A stretch of DNA of 64,000 bases from CAWEPK01 sp963835595. GTDB lineage: Bacteria > Desulfobacterota > Syntrophorhabdia > Syntrophorhabdales > WCHB1-27. The stretch is from NCBI GenBank assembly GCA_963835595.1, contig CAWIGL010000002.1, positions 2,418,001-2,482,000 of the forward strand. Reading direction: 5' to 3'. A model generated the notes under the pieces. That model made no database searches. It had not been told where the DNA came from and worked only from the letters and a program-made list of their open reading frames with translations. Both the position numbers and the translations under genes were made by a program. Below, one piece after another: positions 8,098-16,220 of this stretch. Every line of letters begins with the position of its first letter. Position 1 is the first letter of the stretch.

Positions 8098-8305
8098 ATG
8101 CGCTCTCTCCTTACATTCGTTCATTGGCGACAGTAGGCCGCCGCTATCTTCTTTCTATAACACGCTTCTCGGCAGGCGTGCAATAGTTATTAGAAGTCCT
8201 GCATTGGTCTTGACGTTTTATTATCCCACATATGGATGCTTGGCATTTCGACGGGCGGGGCATTATCATAACGAAGCAGCCGGAACGAGCAATGGAGATG
8301 CGCGA

Positions 8306-8956
8306 ATGGAGCTGGTCCACCACTCGGCTACCCTTACGTTCTTCCTGAAGTCCTTTGTGTCGCTCTTCGTTATCGTCAACGCAGTGGGCAACGCCCCCAT
8401 ATGGGCGACGCTCCTCCAGCGGTTCGACGAGGACGAGAGGAAGGTGATCGTCAGGAAGGCGGTCCTCGTCGGCTTCGCGACCCTCCTCGTCGTGACGCTC
8501 ACCGGGACGTTCTTCTTCAGGCTCCTCGGCATCCAGCTCTACTCCTTCAAGATCGCCGGGGGCATACTTCTGACCATCGTCTCGATAGAGATGCTTTACG
8601 GCAAAAGGACGAAGACGGAGACCTCGGAGGGCGAGGAAGAGCAGTACGCCGAGTGCGAGGAGATAAGCATCCTTCCCCTGGCGATCCCCCTGCTGACCGG
8701 TCCCGGCGCGCTGACCACTGGGATCGTCCTCTTCGACGCAGCGAAGACCGCCTTCCACAGGGCCGGCCTCGTCCTTATCATCGTAATCGTCTACTTCATC
8801 TCTTACCTTATATTGAGCAGGGCGGGGAGGGTCTTCAAATACCTCGGAAAGACGGGGACCGCAGTCGCCCGCAGGATAATGGGCCTGATGCTGCTGTCCG
8901 TGGCCGTCCAGTTCATAATCGAAGGGATCGGCAGGGCCTTTCTCATCCTTAAATAA
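8306..8956 (+). CDS. MarC/UPF0056 family integral membrane protein
   Basis: A 216-residue membrane protein of the MarC family (UPF0056), with about six predicted helices. Helix one is FFLKSFVSLFVIVNAVGNAP, whose V-N-A-V-G-N-A-P motif is the family hallmark. A second pattern, LLTGPGALTTGIVL, is near the start of the second repeat, near 130-143. The transport substrate is unknown. MarC itself was once linked to antibiotic resistance, but that role was withdrawn. The only in-frame ATG in the region precedes the conserved start and has a GGAG motif upstream, so the longer open frame upstream is non-coding. It is followed after 82 bases by the Rrf2 regulator. Confidence 0.88.
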   Translation: MELVHHSATLTFFLKSFVSLFVIVNAVGNAPIWATLLQRFDEDERKVIVRKAVLVGFATLLVVTLTGTFFFRLLGIQLYSFKIAGGILLTIVSIEMLYGKRTKTETSEGEEEQYAECEEISILPLAIPLLTGPGALTTGIVLFDAAKTAFHRAGLVLIIVIVYFISYLILSRAGRVFKYLGKTGTAVARRIMGLMLLSVAVQFIIEGIGRAFLILK

Positions 8957-8993
8957 AACATCTTGCCAAGGGCCGTTCGCGTGATTAAAATAC

Positions 8994-9022
8994 GACCAAC
9001 AAGGTCCTATTTGAAGAAATAG
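8994..9022. promoter_or_regulatory. Two adjacent inverted repeats upstream of the Rrf2 regulator
   Basis: GACC-AACAA-GGTC at 8994-9006 and CTATTT-GAAG-AAATAG at 9007-9022 lie back to back, 17 bases before the regulator's ATG. Their position and symmetry fit an operator for autoregulation and control of the downstream cydAB genes. The sequences are not a textbook IscR or NsrR box. Confidence 0.4.
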
Positions 9023-9038
9023 ATACTGACGGTGCGCG

Positions 9039-9449
9039 ATGTTCCTGACGAAGAAGTCCGATTACGCCGTGCGGTGCGTGCTCTTCCTGGCGGGAAAGCC
9101 GGGCCGCACGGTCGGCGCGTCCGAGGTCGCGGCGGCAGTGCTCGCGCCGAAGACCTTCCTTGCGAAGGTGCTCCAGGGGCTCGCCAAAAAGGGCATCGTC
9201 GAGTCGGTCAAGGGCGCGGCCGGCGGCTTCAGGCTGGCAAGGCCCGCGTCGCAGATAAGCCTCCTCGACGTGATCGAGGCGGTCCAGGGGCCGTCGGCCT
9301 TGAACGCTTGCGCGGTCGATAAGACGGCGTGCAGCCTGAGCGATGGTTGCGCGGTCCATCCCGTCTGGGTGAGGCTGCGAAGGGATATAGAGAAGCGCCT
9401 GGCCGGAGAGGACTTTGCGCGGCTTGCCGGCAAGCGTCTTAAGGATTAA
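9039..9449 (+). CDS. Rrf2 family transcriptional regulator with three-cysteine cluster site
   Basis: A 136-residue Rrf2-type winged-helix regulator. The DNA-binding part (about 1-80) includes SDYAVRCVLFLA and the wing GGFRLARPASQISLLDVIEA. The probable [2Fe-2S] or [4Fe-4S] ligands are Cys91, Cys98 and Cys104, with C-x6-C and C-x5-C spacing. This resembles IscR and NsrR, which sense Fe-S status or nitric oxide. cydA starts 14 bases downstream, so the simplest reading is a sensor that adjusts bd oxidase expression to oxygen or nitric oxide. Two inverted repeats upstream may be its own operator. No isc/suf genes are nearby, which argues against IscR proper. Confidence 0.88.
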   Translation: MFLTKKSDYAVRCVLFLAGKPGRTVGASEVAAAVLAPKTFLAKVLQGLAKKGIVESVKGAAGGFRLARPASQISLLDVIEAVQGPSALNACAVDKTACSLSDGCAVHPVWVRLRRDIEKRLAGEDFARLAGKRLKD

Positions 9450-9463
9450 CCGGGGAGGATGAC

Positions 9464-10786
9464 ATGGACGTTACGATGCTCTCGCGGATGCAGTTCGCAG
9501 CAGCCACCTATTTCCACTTCCTCTTTGTGCCCCTCACGCTCGGGCTCTCCATACTGCTCGCGATAATGGAGACGCGGTACGTAAGGACCGGCAGGGAGGA
9601 GTACAAGGCGATGACGAGGTTCTGGGGCCGGATATTTCTCATTAACTTCGTCGTCGGCGCCATGACAGGCATCACGCTCGAGTTCCAGTTCGGCACGAAC
9701 TGGTCGCGCTACTCGCGCTATGTCGGGGATGTCTTCGGCCCGCTCCTCGCCATCGAGGCGACGGTGGCCTTCTTCCTGGAATCGACCTTCATCGCCGTCT
9801 GGGCCCTCGGCTGGGAGCGGCTTTCCCCCCGCCTGCACGCGCTCTCTATCTGGCTCGTCGCTGCCGCCTCGAATATCTCGGCCGTCTGGATCCTGATGGC
9901 GAACGCGTGGATGCAGCACCCCGTCGGCTACACGCTGACGGCGGGCAGGCCCGTTTTATCCGACTTTGCGGCGGTCGTGACGAACAGCTACGCCTTTTTC
10001 AACATTTTCCATACCCTCTGCGCCTCCTACGTAGTCACGGGCTTTTTCGTGATGGGGGTGAGCGCATACCACCTGCTGCGGAGGCAGTTCCTCGACATCT
10101 TTACCCCGTCCCTCCGCGCAGGTCTTTCGATGGCGCTTTTCTTCAGCCTCCTCGTCGTCATACAGGGCCATTTCTACGGGGCGTACCTGGCGCACGCCCA
10201 GCCCGCCAAGTTTGCCGCCCTTGAGTCACATTGGGTAACGCGCGACCATGCGCCCGTCTACCTGTTTGCGATACCCGACGCCGACAAGGGGGAAAACAGG
10301 GTCAAGGTCGGCGTCCTGCCAGGGGCCTTGAGCTTCCTCGCCTTCCATTCGACGGCCGCGACGGTCACCGGCCTGCGCGACATCCCGGGACAGGACCGGC
10401 CGCCCGTCCTGCCCGTCTTTGCGGCCTTCCGCTTGCTGACCGGCCTGGGCGTGCTGATGCTCCTTTTTTTGATCGCAGCGTGGCTGCGCCGCAAGCGCAT
10501 CGGCTCGAGCAGGTTTTTCCTGCGGGCGTTCATCTACCTGATCCCCCTTCCGTACGCCCTGTGCTGCCTCGGCTGGACGGTGGCGGAGATGGGAAGGCAG
10601 CCGTGGATCGTCTACGGCCTCATGCGGACCTCGGTCGCCGCCTCTCCGGTGGCGGGCTCGCAGGTGGCCGTCTCCCTTGCCGCGTTCCTTGTCGTTTACA
10701 GCGTCATCGGCATAATCGCTTTCAGGCTGATCGCGCACGCGGCGGCGAGGGGGCCTGCAGCAGCCGGTGGGCCGTACGGATCGTAA
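9464..10786 (+). CDS. cydA: Cytochrome bd ubiquinol oxidase subunit I
   Basis: A 440-residue CydA, the heme-bearing subunit that oxidises quinol and reduces oxygen at the inner membrane. LSRMQFAAATYFHFLFVPLT carries the N-terminal conserved His, and GITLEFQFGTNWSRYSRYVG contains the Q-loop-side EFQFGTNW signature. MGRQPWIVYGLMRT is the late conserved GRQPW block. The Q-loop is short compared with the E. coli protein, which fits the S-type (CioA-like) subfamily. About nine membrane helices can be read. It follows the Rrf2 gene by 14 bases and precedes cydB by 12, forming a three-gene operon. In an anaerobe it would scavenge oxygen or confer resistance to nitric oxide and sulfide. Confidence 0.95.
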   Translation: MDVTMLSRMQFAAATYFHFLFVPLTLGLSILLAIMETRYVRTGREEYKAMTRFWGRIFLINFVVGAMTGITLEFQFGTNWSRYSRYVGDVFGPLLAIEATVAFFLESTFIAVWALGWERLSPRLHALSIWLVAAASNISAVWILMANAWMQHPVGYTLTAGRPVLSDFAAVVTNSYAFFNIFHTLCASYVVTGFFVMGVSAYHLLRRQFLDIFTPSLRAGLSMALFFSLLVVIQGHFYGAYLAHAQPAKFAALESHWVTRDHAPVYLFAIPDADKGENRVKVGVLPGALSFLAFHSTAATVTGLRDIPGQDRPPVLPVFAAFRLLTGLGVLMLLFLIAAWLRRKRIGSSRFFLRAFIYLIPLPYALCCLGWTVAEMGRQPWIVYGLMRTSVAASPVAGSQVAVSLAAFLVVYSVIGIIAFRLIAHAAARGPAAAGGPYGS

Positions 10787-10798
10787 GGAGGTGATGCC

Positions 10799-11794
10799 AT
10801 GTTAGAGACGATATGGTTCCTTCTGTGGGGTGTTCTCTGGGCCGTCTATTTCATGCTCGGCGGCTTCGACCTGGGGGCGGGCATGCTTTCCCCGGTCATC
10901 GCCAAAACGGACGCGGAAAAGCAAAAGGTCCTGGGGGACGTCATAGGCCCGTTCTGGGACGGCAACGAGGTCTGGCTCATCACTGCCGGCGGCGTGACGT
11001 TTGCCGCATTCCCGGCCGCCTACGCGGCCCTTTTCAGTGCCCTTTACACGCCGCTCATGGTGGTGCTCTTCGCCCTCATCGTCAGGGCGGTCTCGATAGA
11101 GTTCAGGGACAAGCGGGAGGGGGCGGCGTGGCGCGCCCTGTGCGACGCGGGCATCTTCATCGGCAGCTTCCTGCCGAGCCTGCTCTTCGGTGTTGCCTTC
11201 GCCAACATATTCAGGGGGATACCGATAGATGCGGACAGCGTCTACAAAGGCAATCTGCTGACGCTGCTCAACCCCTACGGCCTTGCCGGGGGTCTTTTCT
11301 TTCTCGTCCTCTTTGCGCTCCACGGAGCGGGCTGGATGGCGGTCAAGGGGACCGGGGCGGTCGCAGAAAAGGCGCGGGCGGTCGCCAGGGCGCTATGGCC
11401 CCTCGCCACGCTCCTCGCCCTCATTTTTCTCCTTTTAAGCGCCTTCGCTACGCGCCTTTGGAACAACTACTTCGCGCTCCCGCCGCTGCTCATCGTGCCG
11501 CTCCTCGCAGTCGTCTCCATCCTGTCGATGCGGCTATTCATGCTCAGGGAAAGGTGGGGTTGGTCGTTTTTGGCGTCGCTGGCGACGATATTTTTTGCGG
11601 TTTTCTTCGGCGTGATCGGCCTCTATCCGGCGCTGCTCCCCTCGACCCTCGGGACAGCCTACGGCGTCACGATCTACAACGGCGCCTCCGGCCACCTGAC
11701 GCTCGCGATCATGCTCGTCGTGGCGCTCGTATTCGTGCCGATAGTGATACTCTATCAGGGGTGGGTTTATAAGCTATTCATGTCGCCGCCGTGA
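10799..11794 (+). CDS. cydB: Cytochrome bd ubiquinol oxidase subunit II
   Basis: A 331-residue CydB, the structural partner of CydA, with about eight or nine transmembrane helices. The N-terminal MLGGFDLGAGML and the FWDGNEVWLITAGGVTFAAFP block are the family signatures. A strong TAAGGAGGTG Shine-Dalgarno lies before the ATG. No cydX-like microprotein or cydCD exporter follows: the next 150 bases are occupied by repeat C copy 2, and then a convergent gene begins. Confidence 0.95.
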   Translation: MLETIWFLLWGVLWAVYFMLGGFDLGAGMLSPVIAKTDAEKQKVLGDVIGPFWDGNEVWLITAGGVTFAAFPAAYAALFSALYTPLMVVLFALIVRAVSIEFRDKREGAAWRALCDAGIFIGSFLPSLLFGVAFANIFRGIPIDADSVYKGNLLTLLNPYGLAGGLFFLVLFALHGAGWMAVKGTGAVAEKARAVARALWPLATLLALIFLLLSAFATRLWNNYFALPPLLIVPLLAVVSILSMRLFMLRERWGWSFLASLATIFFAVFFGVIGLYPALLPSTLGTAYGVTIYNGASGHLTLAIMLVVALVFVPIVILYQGWVYKLFMSPP

Positions 11795-11807
11795 CGCGCG
11801 GGCGGTA

Positions 11808-11938
11808 GGGGCGCCGGGATCTTTTCGCGTCCTTCGCGTCGTTTTTCTTGGCGCAGCGTGCTCATGTACACAAAAAGTACACTCCGCCGCGCGCCTTCGA
11901 AAAACAACGCAAAATCCATCGAAAATCTCCCGGCGCCT
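11808..11938 (+). repeat. Long imperfect-palindrome repeat C, copy 2
   Basis: A full 131-base copy between the stops of cydB and the convergent Fe-S gene. The left arm reads GCCGGGATCTTTTCGCGTCC and the right arm ends GAAAATCTCCCGGCGCC. The centre is TGTACACAAAAAGTACA, itself nearly self-complementary. When folded, it could act as a bidirectional transcript end, though there is no T-run. Confidence 0.85.
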
Positions 11939-11944
11939 TTTCGG

Positions 11945-13042
11945 TTATCGGGCATGAGCCGCAACCCGCTCTTTGAGGATCGTCTCGTGGAGGGAGCGGA
12001 AGTCCTTCGGGGGCATGGCGCCCGATTTGCGGACGAGGACGACTGCATTCGTCGGGCACGGGCAGGCGCACACCCCGCAGCCGATGCACCATTCCGTGTC
12101 GATCACGGGCAGGCCGTCTTCCATGCGGACGGCCTTTACCGGGCAGACCTCGGCGCACGCGCCGCAACCCGTGCACGCGTCCTTGTCGGTCTCCCGCAGG
12201 AAATACGTGGCCATCAGGACGTCCCTTGGGATCGTGCGCCTCCTGATGCTCCCCACGGACCAGCAGCAGCAGCCGCAGCAGTTGCACGTGTGTCTTATCC
12301 CTTCCCTCGCGTTGTCTACCAGGTGGACGAGGCCCGCCTCCGCGCAGCGCCTGGCTACGCCCTTTGCCTCTTCTTTGGTGATCTCCCTCCCGATCTTGCG
12401 CTCGATCAGGTATTCCGCGAGGTCGTTGTACTTCATGCAGACCTCAAGCTCGTGGCTGCACTGCCGCTTCCCCAAAAGACTTGTCGTCATCCTGCACGGG
12501 CAGTGGGCAATGGCCACGACGCCGACCTTGTCGATCAACTCCTCCATCATCTCGAAAGGGAAGACCGCGTGCCGGTCCGGGTCGGCGGCTGCGTAAGCTG
12601 GCACGTAGCGGTAGGCCTTCGTCTTCGTCGCCCCATAGACGTCTATGATTTGCTGCCTTCGGGAGTACTTGACTATCATCGCCGCCATCTTCCTGGAGAA
12701 AGGCGTGTCCGCCCCCTTCCAGAAAAACGTCTGGGGAAACCCGTAGCCGAACTGCTGCAAGGCGTAGCGCTTTTCCCCTTTTCGCCCGGTCGAGAAGACA
12801 AGCCCCCTGTCCGCCAGGTGCTCAAGGATGCCCTCCGTTTCCTCTTCCGACATGCCTGCTGCGGCGGCAATCGGCGCGACGGGCGCAGCCTCGAAGGGTA
12901 TGCATTCGCCGGGGATGGCGAGCGCAACCCCGGCCTCCACTGCGCTGAAATTTTCTTTTAGTATGTCGAGGAGCTCCTCTTTTTCCGGGTAGCCCATTCC
13001 CAGGGCTGCTAGGTGCGTGGCGAGCCTGCCGTAAACGTCCAT
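11945..13042 (-). CDS. 4Fe-4S ferredoxin-domain protein with winged-helix N-terminus
   Basis: A 365-residue soluble iron-sulfur protein. The N-terminal half includes a winged-helix-like segment around GMSEEETEGILEHLADRGLV. A middle cysteine cluster follows (AHCPCRMT, then C-S-H-E-L-E-V-C-M and T-C-N-C-C-G-C-C-C-W). The C-terminal 2[4Fe-4S] ferredoxin module has the CTGCGACAEVCPVKAV and C-I-G-C-G-V-C-A-C-P-C-P motifs. This architecture is common in anaerobes next to aromatic or acyl-CoA oxidoreductases, where it probably passes electrons, but no biochemical role is firmly assigned that I can name. It is transcribed towards cydB and away from the por cluster. The unusual C-x-C-C-G-C-C-C run suggests an extra cluster. 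Confidence 0.8.
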   Translation of the reverse strand: MDVYGRLATHLAALGMGYPEKEELLDILKENFSAVEAGVALAIPGECIPFEAAPVAPIAAAAGMSEEETEGILEHLADRGLVFSTGRKGEKRYALQQFGYGFPQTFFWKGADTPFSRKMAAMIVKYSRRQQIIDVYGATKTKAYRYVPAYAAADPDRHAVFPFEMMEELIDKVGVVAIAHCPCRMTTSLLGKRQCSHELEVCMKYNDLAEYLIERKIGREITKEEAKGVARRCAEAGLVHLVDNAREGIRHTCNCCGCCCWSVGSIRRRTIPRDVLMATYFLRETDKDACTGCGACAEVCPVKAVRMEDGLPVIDTEWCIGCGVCACPCPTNAVVLVRKSGAMPPKDFRSLHETILKERVAAHAR

Positions 13043-13217
13043 GTATCCCCCTTATAGATGATTGCCTGATTATATCCCACAAACGGCACGATCTCTACAG
13101 GCGGTTTGTGTGCTTTACAGGCACGCCGCCCGTTCATGGTGCGGCGGTCGGAATGAAGCCGCATTCGACGGCTCATCCGCCGGGCCGCCGTGGGGACCGG
13201 AGGGGCGGTCAAAAGCC

Positions 13218-13247
13218 TTGACACCCACGAACGCCATCTGGTACACA
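13218..13247 (+). promoter_or_regulatory. Sigma-70 type promoter of the por cluster
   Basis: A perfect TTGACA (13218-13223) is followed after 18 bases by TACACA (13242-13247). It is the only good match in the 238-base gap between the divergent Fe-S gene and the por cluster. Confidence 0.45.
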
Positions 13248-13280
13248 GTATACATCAGCTTAACTTTCGACGGAGTTGAA

Positions 13281-13328
13281 ATGGTCGAGATAAATTTGGC
13301 CGGAAGGGGCAAGCAGGTGGTCGCCTGA
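13281..13328 (+). pseudogene. Remnant of a 2-oxoacid:ferredoxin oxidoreductase gamma subunit N-terminus
   Basis: A 15-codon frame, MVEINLAGRGKQVVA, with an ATG behind a GGAG and a TGA that overlaps the next ATG. Its sequence resembles the start of PorG/gamma subunits, which typically read M-x-E-[IV]-x-x-x-G-R-G-G-Q-G-V-V-x-A. A normal gamma subunit has about 180 residues and none is found in the cluster. The most economical reading is that an internal deletion removed the rest and left the operon start. Alternatively it is only a leader peptide that resembles PorG by chance. Confidence 0.4.
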
Positions 13329-15068
13329 TGGCAGGGAGCGGCCGGACGCCACTCGTCGATTACGCGTCCATCATCCCCATATCGAGGGGTACGACGGAAA
13401 TATTCAAGACGGGCCGCTGGACCCTCGGCAAGCCCGCGTACAGGGAAAAGGTCTCGCCGTGCCGCGAGGCGTGTCCGGCTGGCACGGATATACCGGAGGT
13501 CCTCGCCCTTGCGGCGAAAGGCCGCCTCGACGAGGCGCTTGCCTCCCTGCTTGCCGAAAACCCCCTGCCGGGCGTCTGCGGCAGGGTCTGTTACCACCCC
13601 TGCCAGGACAAATGCAACAGGGACGAGCTCGACGCGCCCGTTGAGATAAGGGCTCTGGAGCGCGGCCTTGCCGACTACGGGATCGCCGCGCCCGCGATCA
13701 CGGCCGCAAAAAGCGGCGCGGCGGTAGCGGTCGTCGGCGCGGGACCTGCCGGCCTCTCCGCCGCCTATTTCCTTGCCCTCCTCGGCCACCGCGTAACGCT
13801 CTTCGAGGAGAGGGCCGAGCCGGGCGGCGTGCTCAGGTACGCCGTACCCGAATACCGCCTGCCGAAGAAGGCGCTGAAGAAAGAGATAGCTAGGATCCTC
13901 GCGCTCCCCATCGACCTGCGCACGGGCGCGCGGATCGACCAGGAGCGGCTTAAGGAGCTGCGGCGCACCTTCGATTATGTCTTCCTCTCGACTGGCGCCT
14001 GGCTGCCTCTCGACCCGGAGATCGCCGGCCCTCGTCCGGCAAACGTCGTTTACGGCCTCGATTTCCTCTCAGGGAAAAGAAAGCGGACGTACGCGCAGAT
14101 GCGCAGCGTTGTCATCATTGGCGGGGGAGACGTGGCTGTCGATGTGGCGAGGACGGCAAGGAGGCTCTGCGCTCCGGGCGCGCGGGTGACGATGGTCGCC
14201 CCCGAATGGGAGGGCGCCTTCCCTGCCATCGCGGAAGGGCTCCGGGAGGCCGCCGAAGAGGGCGTCAGGATGATTGGGGCCTACCGTCCGGTCGCCTTCG
14301 AGGGCACGGACACGGTGGAGAAGGTAAGGTGCGCCAGGACCACGGTCGAGAGGGACCCGGAGACCGGGGCGTATCGCCTCCTGCCCGCTTGCGGCGAGGA
14401 CCTGCTCCTCGACGCGGACCTCGTAGTCATCGCCATCGGCCAGACGTCCGACGGAGGGGCGCTCGCTACGCTGGCTCCGGACGCGGCCCGTTCCGGCCTC
14501 GACGTCGATGATGCGGGCATGACCCTGCTCGAAGGCGTCTACGCGGGCGGCGACGTGATAAGGCAGAGACGCGCAGTCGTCAATGCGATAGCTTCTGGGA
14601 AGCGCGCGGCCGTCTCCATCGACTGCGCCTCCCGGGGGCTGCCCGCCGCGCCTGCGCTTTCACGCATCGGGCTTGGAAGCGGCGCCTCCCTCTCCTTCGG
14701 GGCGTACATCGGCGCCGCCGGCCTGCCCGATTTGCGCCGCGTCGTCAAGTTCGGCGAGCCTCAACACGCTCACCTGTCCCAAAACCCCTGCTATGGCAGC
14801 GCGCAAGCTCCCGGCCGTTCGAAGGGGAAGGGGCTTCCGCGAGGTCAGCCTGCAAGCGAACGCGGCCGCAGTAATCGATGAGGCGAAAAGGTGCTTCAAC
14901 TGCGGCAGGTGCGTCGCGTGCGACCTCTGCTATCTCCTCTGCCCCGATATATCGATCCTTAAGGAGGGCGACGCCTCCTACCGTGTGGCCGAAGATTACT
15001 GCAAGGGGTGCACCATCTGCGCGAACGTCTGCCCGCGCGGCGTCATCGAGATGGAGTACGACCGATGA
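13328..15068 (+). CDS. GltD-like FAD/NAD(P) oxidoreductase with C-terminal 2[4Fe-4S] ferredoxin domain (frameshifted)
   Basis: A flavoprotein expected to move electrons between NAD(P)H and the ferredoxin-dependent enzyme encoded by porA and porB. The N-terminal Fe-S-rich helical domain has SPCREACPAGTDIPE and G-V-C-G-R-V-C-Y-H-P-C. The FAD site is VVGAGPAGLSAAYFLALLGH near residues 139-158, the NAD(P) site VVIIGGGDVAVDVA lies in the middle, and GVYAGGDV is the late FAD motif. The frame breaks near 14780 in a run of A and C bases. It resumes one frame over with AMAARKLPAVRRGRGF and a ferredoxin module containing C-F-N-C-G-R-C-V-A-C-D-L-C and C-K-G-C-T-I-C-A-N-V-C-P. With the frame restored the protein has about 580 residues. 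The stop overlaps the porA ATG. The arrangement recalls NAD-linked 2-oxoacid oxidoreductases such as phenylglyoxylate dehydrogenase. Confidence 0.82.
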
Positions 15069-16219
15069 GGGGACTCCTGTCGGGGAACTATGCGATTGCG
15101 GAAGGCGTGAGGCTCTGCCGGCCGAAGCTCGTCCCCGCCTACCCCATCACGCCGCAGACGCCCATCTACGAGCGGTTGTCCGAGATGGAGTCCCAGGGCG
15201 CCCTAGGCGGCAGGATGGTGCGGGTGGAGTCGGAGCACTCGGCGATGGCCATGTGCATCAGCGCGTCGCTCGCGGGCGTCAGGGTCTTCACCGCCACGTC
15301 GTCTCAGGGGGTCGCGCTCATGCACGAGATGCTCCATTACGCTGCGGGCAACCGCGCCCCTATCGTCATGGCCTGTGTCAACAGGGCGGTCGCCGTGCCG
15401 TGGTCGTTCGGGAGCGACCAGACGGACAGCCTCGCCCAGCGCGACACGGGCTGGATGCAGTTCTACTGCGAGGACGGTCAGGAGGCGCTCGACACCGTCA
15501 TCCAGGCGTACAAGGTGTCGGAGGCGGTGATGCTGCCCTCGATGATCGTGATCGACGCCTTTTTCACGTCCCATTTCATCGAGCCGATAGATGTGCCGGA
15601 CCAGGCCGGAGTGGACCGCTTCCTCGAAGGCGTCCCCATCCCGGACAGGTTCGACGTCGATAACCCCGCCTTCGTCTCCAACGTGGTCTTCCCAGGCGCC
15701 CTTTATACGGGTTACAGGGAGGCCGAGTTCGCCGACATGGAGAAGGCGAAGGCGGTGATTAGGGAGGCGGACGCCGGATTTGCCGCAGCCTTCGGGCGGG
15801 GCTACGGGATGGTAGAGGCGTACCGCACGGCAGGCGCAGAGGCCGTTATCGTCACGACCGGCTCGATGACGAGCACGGCGAGGATGGCAGTCGATGCGAT
15901 GCGGGCCGAGGGGCAGCCCGTCGGCCTGCTCAAGATCAAGACCTTCAGGCCCTTCCCTTTCGAGGAGGTGCGGGAGGCGCTTCAGGGCGCGGCGCGGGTC
16001 GCGGTCGTTGACCGCAACATATCGGTCGGCAAAGAGGGCATCTTCTGCCAGGAGCTGAAATCGGCCCTTTACAACGCAGCCGCCAGGCCGCTCGTCTATG
16101 GGTATATCGCGGGGCTCGACGGCACGGACGTGCAGCCCGCCATGTTCAAACACATAGCGGCCGAGGTATTGCACGCGGGGCCGCCAGGCGATTTGCCCGT
16201 ATGGATAAAAGGGGAATGA
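15065..16219 (+). CDS. porA: 2-oxoacid:ferredoxin oxidoreductase, alpha subunit
   Basis: A 384-residue alpha subunit of a pyruvate/2-oxoacid:ferredoxin oxidoreductase. These enzymes decarboxylate 2-oxoacids with thiamine diphosphate and pass electrons to ferredoxin, giving acyl-CoA. The YPITPQTPIYERLSEM block near residues 25-40 is the family signature. ESEHSAMAMCISASLAGVRV and TATSSQGVALMHEML follow, and the C-terminal domain shows KIKTFRPFPFEEV. The ATG overlaps the stop of the FAD/ferredoxin gene (ATGA), so the start is clear although an upstream frame is open. Substrate preference (pyruvate, phenylglyoxylate, indolepyruvate or a branched acid) cannot be read from the sequence. Confidence 0.9.
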   Translation: MRGLLSGNYAIAEGVRLCRPKLVPAYPITPQTPIYERLSEMESQGALGGRMVRVESEHSAMAMCISASLAGVRVFTATSSQGVALMHEMLHYAAGNRAPIVMACVNRAVAVPWSFGSDQTDSLAQRDTGWMQFYCEDGQEALDTVIQAYKVSEAVMLPSMIVIDAFFTSHFIEPIDVPDQAGVDRFLEGVPIPDRFDVDNPAFVSNVVFPGALYTGYREAEFADMEKAKAVIREADAGFAAAFGRGYGMVEAYRTAGAEAVIVTTGSMTSTARMAVDAMRAEGQPVGLLKIKTFRPFPFEEVREALQGAARVAVVDRNISVGKEGIFCQELKSALYNAAARPLVYGYIAGLDGTDVQPAMFKHIAAEVLHAGPPGDLPVWIKGE

Positions 16220-16220
16220 G

